Shown piece after piece: positions 10,901 to 23,400 of a stretch of DNA of 64,000 bases. The notes under the pieces are model-generated. The model was not told the DNA's origin. It did not search any database and worked only from the letters and a program-made list of their open reading frames with translations. The number at the start of each line of letters is the position of its first letter. The stretch's first letter is position 1. The stretch comes from Seminavis robusta (lineage: Eukaryota; Bacillariophyta; Bacillariophyceae; Naviculales; Naviculaceae), in the NCBI GenBank assembly GCA_903772945.1, contig CAICTM010000223.1:25392-89391 (forward strand), in the 5' to 3' direction. The translations under genes and the position numbers were made by a program.

Positions 10901-13900
10901 AACCAACTTTCAGGAAGTATCCCTGCGGCCGTTTGTGCTCAGCAGCTGGTGACATTGGTAGTTGACTGTGAAGTGCAGTGTACCTGCTGTGACAACTGCG
11001 GAGATGCAGCAGTAGCTGCCATTGATGGTTCCACTGGAGGGCTGGAATCCTTTGTGGCGTACTTGAAGACCCTGCCTTTTACACTGTCCAGTGCTTTTGA
11101 TGATTCCAGTTCCCCACAATCGCGTGCTGCTTCCTGGGCCATTGAGGAGGATGGCTTGTCTGCAAGTCTCCCAGTGCGCGATCCTAAGTTGTTGCAGAGA
11201 TACGCTCTGGCCGCTTTTTACTTTGCAACAGGCGGAGACAGCTGGAGTCAATGTGGACGCAACTCAGCTGGTTGTGCAACCAGCAATCCCTGGTTGACAG
11301 CTGCTGATGAATGTACCTGGTTCAGCTTGGGTTGCTCCAACGATGGAGTACTTGTCGAAATCAGATTTCGTAAGTTTTTGTCTACCATGCCAGTTGTGTT
11401 GGCTACCTTTCTATCCGACTCATACGAACTTCTTGTTTCCTTATGGTCGGTTGCAGCTTCCGATGGGAACCGTCTCATTGGGCCTGTTCCTCCAGATGTG
11501 TCTTTATTGTCTGGCTTGAAGCGTTTCTCGGCTCCCACAAATGCGATGAGTGGTAGTTTGGATGCTTTTTCTGGCCTATCAAACTTGCAGACGCTCTATG
11601 TGTCATTGAATCGATTCAGAGGGTCCATACCCGCTTCAGTTTACTCCTTGACAAGCTTGGACACACTGTCACTTGAACAAAATGCTCTCACAGGTTCCAT
11701 TAGCACTCTGATTGGAAGGTTGACAGATGTGTCAGTTTTAGAACTTGGGAGTAGCTCCTTGGCTGGGCCCATACCTGATGTGTCTCGGTTGATGCATCTT
11801 TCGGAGTTGAATTTGGAAAAGACCTCATTATCAGGAACAATCCCAGAAAGCATTGGGTCGCTGCATGCATCTCTCACGGATGTCTTTCTGAATGACAATC
11901 GGCTCACTGGACCTGTTCCAGCGGCCTTCGGCAGCTGACAAAACTTGGTATGTGTCACCCTTTGCTGTAACTACTGTCGATGCGTATTAGAGTGAACTTG
12001 CCGTTGGCCTCATCATTAATCCTTTACCATTGACTCTCTTCATGTCTATTGTGCATCTTCAGAAACACTACAGATCCAAGGCAACCAGTTGACGGGAGTA
12101 CTCGGCTGCTCTCAATATCGAAGTATTCCCGTGGCTTTCTGTTCTCAAAACATGTCAGCTCTGGTTGTTGATTGTGACTTGGATTGCAGCTGCTGCGATA
12201 GCTGCGGGGAAGTAGCAGCTGCAGCTGTTGATACTTCAGGAGGGCCCGGGGAGATAGTAATTGGAGGTGGTCCCTCCAATGGCCCAGATTTTGGGCATTC
12301 TACAGGATTCTCAACTGACAGAAACAACACTGGTGCTGCACAATCCGTGCCGGCAGCAGGGGCATCATCACCATTTGTGGAGTATCTCGTGAACTTGCCA
12401 GTTACTGCTCCTGGTGTCTTTGATGATCCCATTTCCCCACAGTCCCGTGCTGCCTATTGGGTCTCTTATGAAGACCTCTACAGTGCAAGTCTGCCAATCA
12501 CTGATCCAAAGTTGTTGCAGCGGTATGCCCTTGCCGCATTCTACTTTGCAACTGGCGGAGACAACTGGGGGCAATGTGGACGTGAATCAACCAGCTGTGC
12601 AACAACTTCCTGGTTGTCAGATAGTGATGAGTGTACCTGGTACAGTTTGGGTTGCACTCAGCAGCATCAAATTTTTGAAATCAGATTTCGTAAGTTTGGT
12701 CCAACAAGTTTTTGTGTCGTTGGCAATTGTCTTTGACTGACTCAAGGCTTTCTCCTGGTCTTCTCCCTGCCTTAGCACCGGATGGGAACCATCTTGTTGG
12801 TATCCTTCCTGCTGAGTTGTCCTTGTTGACTGGCTTGAAGCGCCTCTTGGCTTCTTCCAATTCAATCAATGGTGGTTTGGACGCCCCTCTTGCTGGCCTG
12901 TCACTACTTGAGATTCTGTATCTCCCATCTAACCAGTTCAGTGGTTCCATTCCAGATTCCCTTTATACCTTGACAAATTTGAGCTTCTTGTCACTGGCGG
13001 AGAATTCTTTCACTGGCACCATCAGCCCTGACATTGGACAGCTCACACGTCTGGCAAAATTGAATCTGGGAAAGGCCTCCTTGTCAGGTACCATACCAGA
13101 CATGATTGGGTCGCTGGATGCATCACTTACTGACCTCTTGCTAAATGACAATCTGCTTGCTGGACCTGTGCCAGCAGCATTGGGCCAATTGACAAATCTT
13201 GGTACATCTTGTTTCCTAATTGTTTGATGTCCTCGCACGTCTACATTGTCCTCACAACTCTTTTTCTCCAACTGCTACTTTTTGCTGTTGCAGCAAAACT
13301 AGAAATCCAAGGAAACCAAATGACAGGAAGCATTCCGGCAGCTCTTTGTGCCCAGCAACTTGGAGTCTTAATAGTGGATTGTGAGGTGCAGTGCAGTTGC
13401 TGCGATAGCTGTGGTAGTGCAGCTGTTGCAGCTGTTCTTGCTTCCAGTGTTCTTTCTGGTGGTGACACATCATCCCTACAGTCCTACCTTCAAGTTCATC
13501 CTGTCACAGCTCCAGGCGTCTTTGAACATGCCCATTCTCCACAATCTCTTGCTGCCTCATGGATTGCTCAAGACAGTCTCAGTGTAGGCTTGCAATTGTC
13601 TGACCCGAAGTTGTTGCAGCGTTATGCGCTGGCCACATTCTACTTTGCTACAGGCGGAGACAACTGGGAGCAATGTGGTCGTAATTCAGCTGCTTGTTCT
13701 AGTAACAATCCCTGGCTGACAGATGGTGATGACTGTTCTTGGTACAGCTTGGCATGCAATCCGCAGGGTGAAGTTTTTGAAATCAGGTTTCGTAAGTCTA
13801 GACAGTGCTGGCTTGTTGACTGGGTTCTTATTTCTTATGCAACTGCTTTCTTGTCATCTGATAACATGTAGCTCATAAGGGCAATCACCTTAATGGAATC

Positions 13901-16900
13901 CTTCCTGCTGAGTTGTCCTTGTTGACTGGCTTGAAGTGGCTTTTGGCTTCTTCAAATGAACTTAGAGGTGGTCTGGATGCCCCTCTTGCTGGCCTGTCAC
14001 TACTTGAGATCCTGTATCTTCCATCAAACCAGTTCACTGGGTCCATCCCAGATGCATTTTATAGCTTGACCAGCTTGAACACTTTGTCACTGGCGGACAA
14101 TGCCTTTACCGGGACCATCAGCCCAGAAATCCGGCTGCTGGCAAATTTGAGAAAGCTGGATTTGGGAAAGACCTCTTTGTCAGGAACCATCCCAAACAGC
14201 ATTGGGTCACTCGATTCAACACTAACTGATCTTTTGCTGAATGACAACCAGCTTACTGGACCAGTGCCAGCAGCATTTGGCCAGTTGACTAATCTTGGTA
14301 CGGCCTTGTTTCCTCTTGTTAGATGACCACACACAACTACCTTGGCCTAACATCTCTGTTCTCCTTTGCAATACTGTGTGCTACCGTTGCAGAAAAACTG
14401 CAAGTCCAAGGAAACCAGTTAACAGGAAGCATTCCCTCTGCTCTGTGTGCCCAGCAACTTGGAATGTTGATAGTTGGTTGTGAGGTGCAGTGCACTTGCT
14501 GTGAAAACTGCGGGAATGCAGCTGTTGCAGCATTTCTTGCTTCCAGTGTTCTTTCTGCCGGAGACACATCAATGCTTGTGTCCTACCTATCTGCGCTCCC
14601 AGTAACAACCCCGGGTGTTTTTGATGACCCCTTTTCTCCGCAGTCTCTGGCTGCCTCCTGGATTGCTCAAGACGTTTTCAGTGCAGGCTTGCAAGTATCC
14701 GACTCAAAGTTGCTGCAGCGGTATGCACTGGCCACATTCTACTTTGCAACAGGAGGTGAAAACTGGCACCAGTGCGGCCGCGAGTCTCCTAGCTGTGGGG
14801 CCACTCATTGGCTGACTGATGGTGATGCTTGTGCTTGGTATAGCCTGGGGTGTACTCAGCAAGGTGACATCTTTGAAATCAGGTTTCGTAAGTCTTGCCC
14901 ATTACTATTTGTCGACTGGTCATCCTGGAAGATCTTACCTCTGAACTAAACCAATGCAGCCCCCCATGGAAATCGTCTCATTGGATCCCTTCCTGCTGAG
15001 TTGTCCTTACTGACTGGGTTGAAGCGCCTTTTGGCTTCTTCAAATGGCATTGGTGGTACTTTGGATGCTCCTCTTGCTGGCCTGTCATTGCTTGAGATCT
15101 TGTATCTGCCATCAAACCAGCTCAGCGGTTCTATCCCCGATTCGCTCTATAGCTTGACCAGCTTGAACAGTTTGACGCTTGCCGAAAATGCTCTCACGGG
15201 TACTATGAGCCCTGATATTGGACAGCTTGTGTCTCTCAAGGATCTCTTCTTGCCTAGTCTAGGTATGTCTTTTATGTTGTTGCCAGTTGTACAAACCAGC
15301 AACAGCGCCTCACATTTTGCCATTGTTGTAATTTTTTCGTGCAGAGAAACTAAGAATCGAAGGAAACCAACTTTCAGGAAGTATCCCTGCGGCCGTTTGT
15401 GCTCAGCAGCTGGTGACATTGGTAGTTGACTGTGAAGTGCAGTGTACCTGCTGTGACAACTGCGGAGATGCAGCAGTAGCTGCCATTGATGGTTCCACTG
15501 GAGGGCTGGAATCCTTTGTGGCGTACTTGAAGACCCTGCCTTTTACACTGTCCAGTGCTTTTGATGATTCCAGTTCCCCACAATCACGTGCTGCTTCCTG
15601 GGCCATTGAGGAGGATGGCTTGTCTGCAAGTCTCCCAGTGCGCGATCCTAAGTTGTTGCAGAGATACGCTCTGGCCGCTTTTTACTTTGCAACAGGCGGA
15701 GACAGCTGGAGTCAATGTGGACGCAACTCAGCTGGTTGTGCAACCAGCAATCCCTGGTTGACAGCTGCTGATGAATGTACCTGGTTCAGCTTGGGTTGCT
15801 CCAACGATGGAGTACTTGTCGAAATCAGATTTCGTAAGTTTTTGTCTACCATGCCAGTTGTGTTGGCTACCTTTCTATCCGACTCATACGAACTTCTTGT
15901 TTCCTTATGGTCGGTTGCAGCTCCCGATGGGAACCGTCTCATTGGGCCTGTTCCTCCAGATGTGTCTTTATTGTCTGGCTTGAAGCGTTTCTCGGCTCCC
16001 ACAAATGCGATGAGTGGTAGTTTGGATGCTTTTTCTGGCCTATCAAACTTGCAGACGCTCTATGTGTCATTGAATCGATTCAGAGGGTCCATACCCGCTT
16101 CAGTTTACTCCTTGACAAGCTTGGACACACTGTCACTTGAACAAAATGCTCTCACAGGTTCCATCAGCACTCTGATTGGAAGGTTGACAGATGTATCAGT
16201 TTTAGAACTTGGGAGTAGCTCCTTGGCTGGGCCCATACCTGATGTGTCTCGGTTGATGCATCTTTCGGAGTTGAATTTGGAAAAGACCTCATTATCAGGA
16301 ACAATCCCAGAAAGCATTGGGTCGCTGCATGCATCTCTCACGGATGTCTTTCTGAATGACAATCGGCTCACTGGACCTGTTCCAGCGGCCTTCGGCCAGC
16401 TGACAAAACTTGGTATGTGTCACCCTTTGCTGATACTACTGTCGATGCGTATTAGAGTGAACTTGCCGTTGGCCTCATCATTAATCCTTTACCATTGACT
16501 CTCTTCATGTCTATTGTGCATCTTCAGAAACACTACAGATCCAAGGCAACCAGTTGACGGGAACTATTCCCGTGGCTTTCTGTTCTCAAAACATGTCAGC
16601 TCTGGTTGTTGATTGTGACTTGGATTGCAGCTGCTGCGATAGCTGTGGACAACCAGAACAAGCGACAGCTGGAATTGTGGTGGTTGTAGCTGGTCCGTCA
16701 AATGGTGTTGGACAAGCCGCATCAGCAGGGGCGTCACCGTTAGTGCAGTATCTGGAGACCCTTCCAGTTACTGCTCCTGGTGTCTTCAATGACCCCAATT
16801 CTCCACAATCCCTTGCTGCATCCTGGATCACAGATGAAGACCTCTACAGTGCAGGCCTCCCAACCACTGACCCAAAGTTGTTGCAGCGGTATGCCTTGGC

Positions 16901-17859
16901 CACATTCTACTTTGCAACAAATGGAGATAACTGGGAGTTCTGTGGACGAGAATCACTGAGCTGCACAGCAACGACCTGGTTGACTGATGAAGACGAATGT
17001 ACCTGGTTCAGCCTGGGGTGTACAAACCAGGGTGTAGTTTGGGAAGTCAGATTTCGTAAGTTTGGACAGGCTATGGCTGTCTGTTTTGCCTGGTGTTTTT
17101 CCTAACATCACGCCCATTTAATTTACCTTAGCTGCCAACGGGAATCGAATCAATGGCCCCATTCCTGCGGAGTTGTCCTTATTGACTGGCTTGAAACGTT
17201 TCTTGGCCTCTTCCAATGCTATGGGTGGAAGTTTGGATGCTCTCGCTGGCTTGTCATTGCTGGAGATCCTGTATCTCCCATCTAACCAATTCAGAGGTTC
17301 CCTCCCTGATTCGCTCTACTCCTTGACCAGCTTGAAGACTGTGTCACTTGCGCAGAATGGCCTGACAGGGTCTATTAGCCCTCAAATTGGTCAGTTGACA
17401 GACTTGGGAGTTCTGGAATTGGGTTCCAGCACGCTGGCTGGGCCCATCCCAACAGAGATGTTCCAGTTGGTGCATCTTAAAGAGTTGAATGTGGAGAGAG
17501 CATTCTTGACTGGAACCATTCCAGAAAGCATCAGATTGCTCAATGCATCTCTCACGGATCTCTTGTTGAACAACAATGGACTCACTGGTCCTTTACCACA
17601 AGGCTTGGACCATTTGACAGCCCTTGGTAGGCGTTTTCGTTCTTGTGGCTGCAGGCGATGGATGATCCTACTGTTCTCATCTTTGTTTGCCTCCACTACT
17701 CTTTTAGAAAAACTAGAAATCCAAGGAAACCAATTGACGGGTACCATTTCGGCAGCGGTTTGTGCTCAGCGTGGATCGCTCGCGCAGGAGTTGTCCACCT
17801 TGATGGTGGATTGCGAAGTGGAGTGCAGCTGTTGTGACAATGCCAACTGCGCATCTTAG
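7940..17859 (+). CDS. Giant secreted modular leucine-rich-repeat protein
   Basis: Model of 19 exons: 7940-8034, 8136-8736, 8839-9250, 9347-9772, 9870-10364, 10451-10801, 10881-11369, 11457-11947, 12063-12689, 12776-13201, 13294-13791, 13872-14297, 14393-14887, 14960-15262, 15345-15833, 15921-16412, 16528-17055, 17132-17626, 17708-17859. Exon 1 encodes a signal peptide. Exon 2 encodes a Cys- and Asn-rich domain of possible beta-helix type, with an (AAC)n Asn run near 8362. Eight modules follow. Each has an exon with a cysteine cap (C-E-V-Q-C-x-C-C) and an LRR N-terminal-like domain (ALATFYFATGGDNW...C-x-W...C), then an LRR exon (LSLLEILYLPSNQ). A ninth cap ends the protein. There is no C-terminal membrane segment, so it is probably secreted. 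Exon 8 lacks one base, giving a stop at 11936-11938. With that base restored the length would be 2763 residues. Splice phases are internally consistent; function is unknown. Confidence 0.8.
10459..12204 (+). repeat. Recent internal duplication of the LRR gene, copy A
   Basis: This stretch is nearly identical to 14968-16645, including the introns. Specific differences in this copy are a 24-bp in-frame insertion near 12098-12121, one missing C near 11931 that shifts the frame, and scattered substitutions. It covers exons 6-8 and the start of exon 9. The similarity ends abruptly at the CDS codons after the cysteine cap. Confidence 0.9.
14968..16645 (+). repeat. Recent internal duplication of the LRR gene, copy B
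   Basis: Partner of 10459-12204, about 4.5 kb downstream. This copy has an intact reading frame in exon 16 (492 bp). It has lost 48 bp from the LRR exon 14960-15262, an in-frame loss of 16 codons with a TTG at both breakpoints. Intron identity indicates a recent duplication or gene conversion. Confidence 0.9.
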
Positions 17860-18667
17860 ATCCATGGTGGCTGGAGCAAGGGTACCGGTAGCCCCAATAA
17901 TACATTAATTCATGAAATCTGTACGAGTGGCAAGCTGCGTACGGTAGAAACTAAGAAAACAAGAAGCATTCGAGGCGCAGCTCGCCGACGAGAGCTCGTT
18001 GGACTATATAGACAGCTCGGCCTTTGGAATTCGGACCCGCATGGCCCGAGTAGCATTAGCGGCACCGTACTTGTACTGTAGCAGCCTTTACTAAGCCTTT
18101 CACCTTTGGTCGGACGTACGTCTGGATCAAAAACAGCGCTACGAATCGAGTCAGAGTCAAATCTGGTCAACAGCAGTGGCATCCACAAAAGCAAGGAACC
18201 GACTTCTACTTCGCTCGACTCGACTCCTGCACAGCATCACCTCTTTGCCACCCGAGGAGGACTCGACTCGAGTCGAGTCACTCCTCGCGAGCGAAAGCGC
18301 AGAAAAACACGGGAGTGCTGTGCAAAGTGTGCGTCTGGACGTTCGCGTACCGTATACCGTATTAGCCAGTTCGCTTGCATGCAGCCAACGGTCAAAAATG
18401 GCGGAACAAGAGAACACCAACAAATCCACCCCAGCTTCCTTCGTAAGAAGAGATAGTCAACTGCTTTCTGTGTGTGCTCTTCTTTGGATGTCACAACTAC
18501 CCTTACCACAGTGCTGGATACATCGACACTGAGAGATCTTCCGCCTCCAATCGTCCTGGAAAAGCTATTTGTCCATTTTGAGAAAGAAGCACAAAGCCTT
18601 CCGCTACGGTCCAACAGCGACGTTTGCTCATTCAGCACCAACAAAGCAACCACAACCAACCGGTCGA
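17860..18667. other. Intergenic region with a perfect 20-bp palindrome
   Basis: No gene is supported. CTCGACT/GAGTCGA-rich sequence surrounds a perfect 20-bp palindrome at 18260-18279. The end probably holds the 5' UTR of the SET gene: an in-frame TTG-led extension back to 18569 has no ATG. Confidence 0.55.
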
Positions 18668-19954
18668 ATGAAGATCCCCACTTTTTTCTTGGCCTCGTGT
18701 CTTTTGGCCACGGCTCAAAATGCAGCCCCCGTGTTTAGTCCCCAACGAGTCGGCAACTATCTCTGTGACATTTATTTGGCGCCATCCGACATTGGTGGAT
18801 GGGGAGTCTATGCTGGCCGGGACTTTGACGAAGGGGAAATAGTGGAAATCGCACCCCGATATGTCCCTCTGAAATCCACTGAATTCATGCACAACAACGC
18901 CTTGGATGACTTTCATTACGGTTTTACCTTTCAACGAGATCCAGAAGAAACATCCTTTGGTGCCGCCATCTTCGGAATGTCCATGTTTTACAATCATGGA
19001 GTGGGAGCCCAACGAAATGTAGTCTACACTAGTTTTGGCTTTGAACCTGACAAACACATGACATGGGGATCCATGATGATTGGCTTTGTGGCCAATCGTG
19101 ATATTCGGAGAGGTGAAGAGTTGCTGTCATCATATGGAGAAACCGAACGGTGGTTTACGGACCGTGGGCTAGAGATGGCACAACGCGAGGAGCAAGAGAT
19201 TCCATCTCAGGAGGAATTGACCAAATTGGAACAGCAACAATGTGCAAAATCGATTGCAGGAATTGGACATTCCACTTGGATTGATCGTGTTGTAGCAGCG
19301 CAAGACATCTATGAACTGCATGTTCCGTACATTCAAAAGGAGGAAATGCTGCCATTACAAGATCATCCAACGGCAGTTGCCAAGGAATTCGTGCAGGATG
19401 GTTCTCTCATAGAACAGGCACCGGCACTGGTGGTCCCCATGGCTACTTATGAAGTATCACCACTGGAACCTATGATAATTGCTTGGGCTGATTTGGATCC
19501 ATCACTGCAGGAGGTGGTTCAAGATTTGCGAGAAGATGGTGTTTACCGCATGAAAGGAATTGACACAGAAACCGGACGTCTCGTCCCGGACGTCTTGGAA
19601 TTCTTTGAGGACTCGGCAATCCTTCCTGCAGCAGGCAACATTGGCTTGGTACGAAAAGTGGGCCCCGATGGTGACAGCAATTGTCGTTTGGGCATTGAAT
19701 CTGCTGCAAGGGATATAGAGAATGCTGACATTGGAAGCTCTGGAATCATCTTGAAATTGTATGCTACAAGAGATATACAGCCTGGAGAGGAACTATTGCT
19801 GAACCTTCCTGATTCCAGTTCCTGGCATACTAAGACGACTCTTTCACAGCACTTGGCACTGACTGGACAGCCCATTCCGAAGCATCTTGTTGACACCTAC
19901 AATCCTGGACTAGATGACATTTCATTGGATGACGAGGAAGAGCCAGAACTGTGA
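18668..19954 (+). CDS. Secreted or organelle-targeted protein with two SET-like domains
   Basis: The chosen ATG at 18668 gives 428 residues and places a signal-peptide-like segment at the N-terminus (MKIPTFFLASCLLATAQ). A SET-type domain follows, with GWGVYAGRDFDEGEIV near residue 44, the AdoMet-site NH element in SMFYNHG near residue 107, and RRGEELLSSYG near residue 152. A second, weaker SET-like half is visible at about residues 330-385 (GNIGLVRKVG...IQPGEELLLNLP) and lacks a clear NH pair. SET proteins are lysine methyltransferases; with a leader peptide the target may not be histones. The tail is acidic. It is single-exon, and the neighbours offer no functional hint. Confidence 0.78.
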   Translation: MKIPTFFLASCLLATAQNAAPVFSPQRVGNYLCDIYLAPSDIGGWGVYAGRDFDEGEIVEIAPRYVPLKSTEFMHNNALDDFHYGFTFQRDPEETSFGAAIFGMSMFYNHGVGAQRNVVYTSFGFEPDKHMTWGSMMIGFVANRDIRRGEELLSSYGETERWFTDRGLEMAQREEQEIPSQEELTKLEQQQCAKSIAGIGHSTWIDRVVAAQDIYELHVPYIQKEEMLPLQDHPTAVAKEFVQDGSLIEQAPALVVPMATYEVSPLEPMIIAWADLDPSLQEVVQDLREDGVYRMKGIDTETGRLVPDVLEFFEDSAILPAAGNIGLVRKVGPDGDSNCRLGIESAARDIENADIGSSGIILKLYATRDIQPGEELLLNLPDSSSWHTKTTLSQHLALTGQPIPKHLVDTYNPGLDDISLDDEEEPEL

Positions 19955-20465
19955 GAGTCATGGACGACAAGGGCTGTAACGTAGAACAAAATATCCCCGT
20001 TGCCTTTCTAATTCAGTACACCTATCTTGTTCAAAAAGAAGGGTTGGGTTGAAGACTACAACATAGCCAGGAGGAATAGCTGAAGGCACATCGCGTGGCA
20101 GTTGAAATTCAAAATCCAATTTCTTCCTCTACATGCTTTCAAACTGATATCCTGTTGAAATGGAACCCCAATTAACAAAGTGGGGTGACAAATGATCTTA
20201 TAGTTTTCTCTTGTTGCTCTATTTTTAGATGATGATCTTGATTGTGAAACGCAGTGGGATGTGAGTGTGGCGAAGTCATTGGCCAGATGTGAGTGCGGCG
20301 AGGACTGAACGAAACATGAAACAGTCAACTGAATATGAGTGCGGTTGGTGGGTCATGAAGAGGAAGCGATGCAACCGCATGCATCCGTCTTCTTTATCAT
20401 TTCTATTTCGGTATTCAAACGAAGAATTTTAAAAGCTGGCCGAAGATTGTAGCTTGTTCACGTGC
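19955..20465. other. Intergenic region between convergent genes
   Basis: Holds the 3' ends of the SET gene (plus) and the GH81 gene (minus). Two imperfect copies of a GTGAGTG(T/C)GGCGA motif lie at about 20260-20300. No gene is seen. Confidence 0.6.
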
Positions 20466-23400
20466 TTAGTTAGCCTTTGACGCACTAGAAGGCTTGCGGG
20501 TTGCAATAAACCAAATGGTGTTTGTCAAGGAATTCCCGTCACCTCCTTGAGAAATGAAAACCTTTGTTGGAATGGCCAATGCTTGTTCGAGCGCATCCTC
20601 GTGGTCGCCAGCTTCGGCACAAAGACCAGCTTGGAGAATGGACCAACCGTTGTTTATGCAAAAGTCGCCAGCTGTCTTGCACGCTTCCTCATACGCCGGA
20701 TAAAGCTCAGCGGCCCAGTCAGGATCATCTCTTCGTTCAGCAACGGGAGTCAACGGCATGAGTTGAATTCCATAGCTGACCACAGCCTGTGGGGCAAACC
20801 AAGTTTGGAAGGATGCCATGGTATCGTAGAGCATGCCCACAACTGGCTGCTTGTACCCCTTCGGGTAAGTACTCTTGTGCGTTTCGCTAGACCAGACATG
20901 CCAGTATGTGTTGGTGGCTCGCAACTCTGTCACTGTCAACAACTGTCCAGCATCCCTCACAAGTTTGGCTGTCTCGTACTTTTCGTCGTCAGCTGAAGAG
21001 CTCTCTCTGCTGAAAATGTCCGCCATGACAGCTCCGTACAAGGCAACAGCTTCGTAGGCAGCAATCGCTTCGCTGGACGATTCCTCGTTTCTGCCATGAG
21101 GAGAGTTCTCAGCGGAAACAATACCACTGGCCCAAGAAGAGCCCAAAAACCAATCCTTCTGGCGAAACTGGACAAAGAATTCTTCAGCAGGGGCAGGGTT
21201 GGCAAAGTCCCGAATGTACAACAGCACCTTGTCAAAGTATTCCACGGCCCACTCGCGGTCGTACTTCGCCACGACCGCTGCAGCATAAACGTGGTAGCCA
21301 TAATGGTAATGGTGGTCATTGTACCAGCCTTCAGCGAGTCAAGTCAACAGCCAAGATTCGTTAGTGCAGGACGATCAACGATTCGGATAATTCTCTTGCT
21401 GGCTCGATGCTGGGACTTACCGTTTCCAAAGTCTTCGTTCACGTCTGCCAAGGCGGGACAGTCTGGGAAGGTATTGTTGCAGTGTCCGCTGTCTCCCTTG
21501 CCCACATAGTGACAACCACAGTTAACAAATCCACCCCAAGACTTGTCGAAGACGTAGGGCGCCTCAGCATCCTCGCTGAGCCAGGCCGACACTCCCTCCT
21601 TCAGTTGATTGACTGCAGTGGCAATATCTTCTTCGGAAGGAAAGTTTTCCGAGGCGGCAGCATGTGCCGCTTCCGACAAGGCCTGGTCGTCGACTTCGTC
21701 ATATTGAAGCGAGTCAACGTCGCCCAATGCCAAGGAGTTCATTTCCCATGCAATGGAAATGACTCGGCCGACACGTGCCAAGATTTTCCCAGAGAAGTAC
21801 GTGTCTGCAGCCGCAACGAGCAGATTGGCGGGGATCTGGAACTGCAAATCTTCCTCCAGTGCCTTGGCTAGAGTTGGAATGGTCTTTGCTTCGGGTGGCC
21901 GAGGCGCATTGAACGACATGGGAGCCCCCAAGTCCTCTCCAAGAGTCCACACGTTTCCTTCAACGAGACATGTGCTGCCGTGGAACGTGTCAAAGCAATG
22001 CTCGGTGATCTTAACGTCAGAGGATTCATTGAGGTACTCCTGATGATGAGGCATGGCGAACATGAGCAGCTGATCCTGTGATGATGAAGTGATAGGTGCC
22101 CAGTCGATTGTTGTGTTGGCAATCCTGTCCTCAGATCCATCCTCTGGGTAGGAAAAATGGAGAGAAGGACTTGTGGGAAAGAGAAAGGCCTTTTCTTTCA
22201 TGAGCTGGGCGTACGCTTTGATGGCCTTAGAGGTGCCTGCACTCTGATCACCGCTGCAGTGTGCTCTAATGTTGCTGGCGCCAGTGGTGCACTCGTTGAT
22301 TAGTGCCACCTGAGTAATGAGAGGCGCGTCGTCACTGGTGTCGTAGCCGACAACGGAGAGCTGGAACTCCTTGCTCCAGACATCCCCATCCGTGACGCCG
22401 CACTTCACCTTGACCGGTTTGCTAAAGTACACGGCCCACGTAAAGTCAGAACCGATAAAATGAAGTTGCATCTCGCTTTCCACAGAGGCAGTGTTGCCCT
22501 CCACGGTACCACCCTGCGAGTCCACTGTACCACACTTCAGCCCGTGCTTTCCATCGACTAGAATGGCCGTGTCGCTCTGTGCAGGGCCGTTGTAACTGTA
22601 CAAGATAGGCAAGGCACCGCCCTCGTACTGCATAGTGACGAAAGGCATCCCACGAACAATGCTGGTCTTCATGCTCTTGTTGTCGCTGCTTCCAGTCCAC
22701 TGAAGGCTAACTCCCAGGTGGGATAGTGTGGCATTAGGATCCACTTGATATTTCTTGGATACATCTGTGGAACCCAAGCACAAACCATTTTTGAAATCAT
22801 CCACCATTTGAACATTGCGATCGCTCGCCGAGATGGTGGGCCAGTGAACTCGGATTCCTGCCATGGCGGCTGGTGGCGCCATGTCAACGATGTAGGGAAC
22901 AGTGTATACTCTTGTAGAATCATCAGGTTGGATTGCGGCCTTTCGAGAGACCAAGTTCTGTGGTAATCAGAAAAGAAAGAAAAATACAAAAACAAGACGT
23001 ATTAGTGAAAAGCTGTTTCTGAGCCACCAAAACAACGGTCATTGCAACCAATCACTCCATAAGACCCAATTAAAAAAAAAGAATCCAGACACCCAACTCA
23101 CCAAGTACCAACTGTTGGTTGGGAGTGGCCCCGAGCGGTTGCCCCAGATTTCACTCGGTGAAGCTTCCTTTTCGCGTTGAATGGAACGGAATCCGAGATC
23201 CACGGGAGAGAGCTCGCTCAGAATCAAATTAGCATCATCTTCATTGGCCTTCTTATTATTGTTGTGCTTCTGGGGAACCCACTTTTCACGGGCATGACCA
23301 CGGTTTCCCACAATCTTGGGGTAACTGAACTCCACCACAACAAAGATCACAATGGCCAAAATTGCAATTACAAAGTACTTTTTGGAATTGGATCTCTTCA

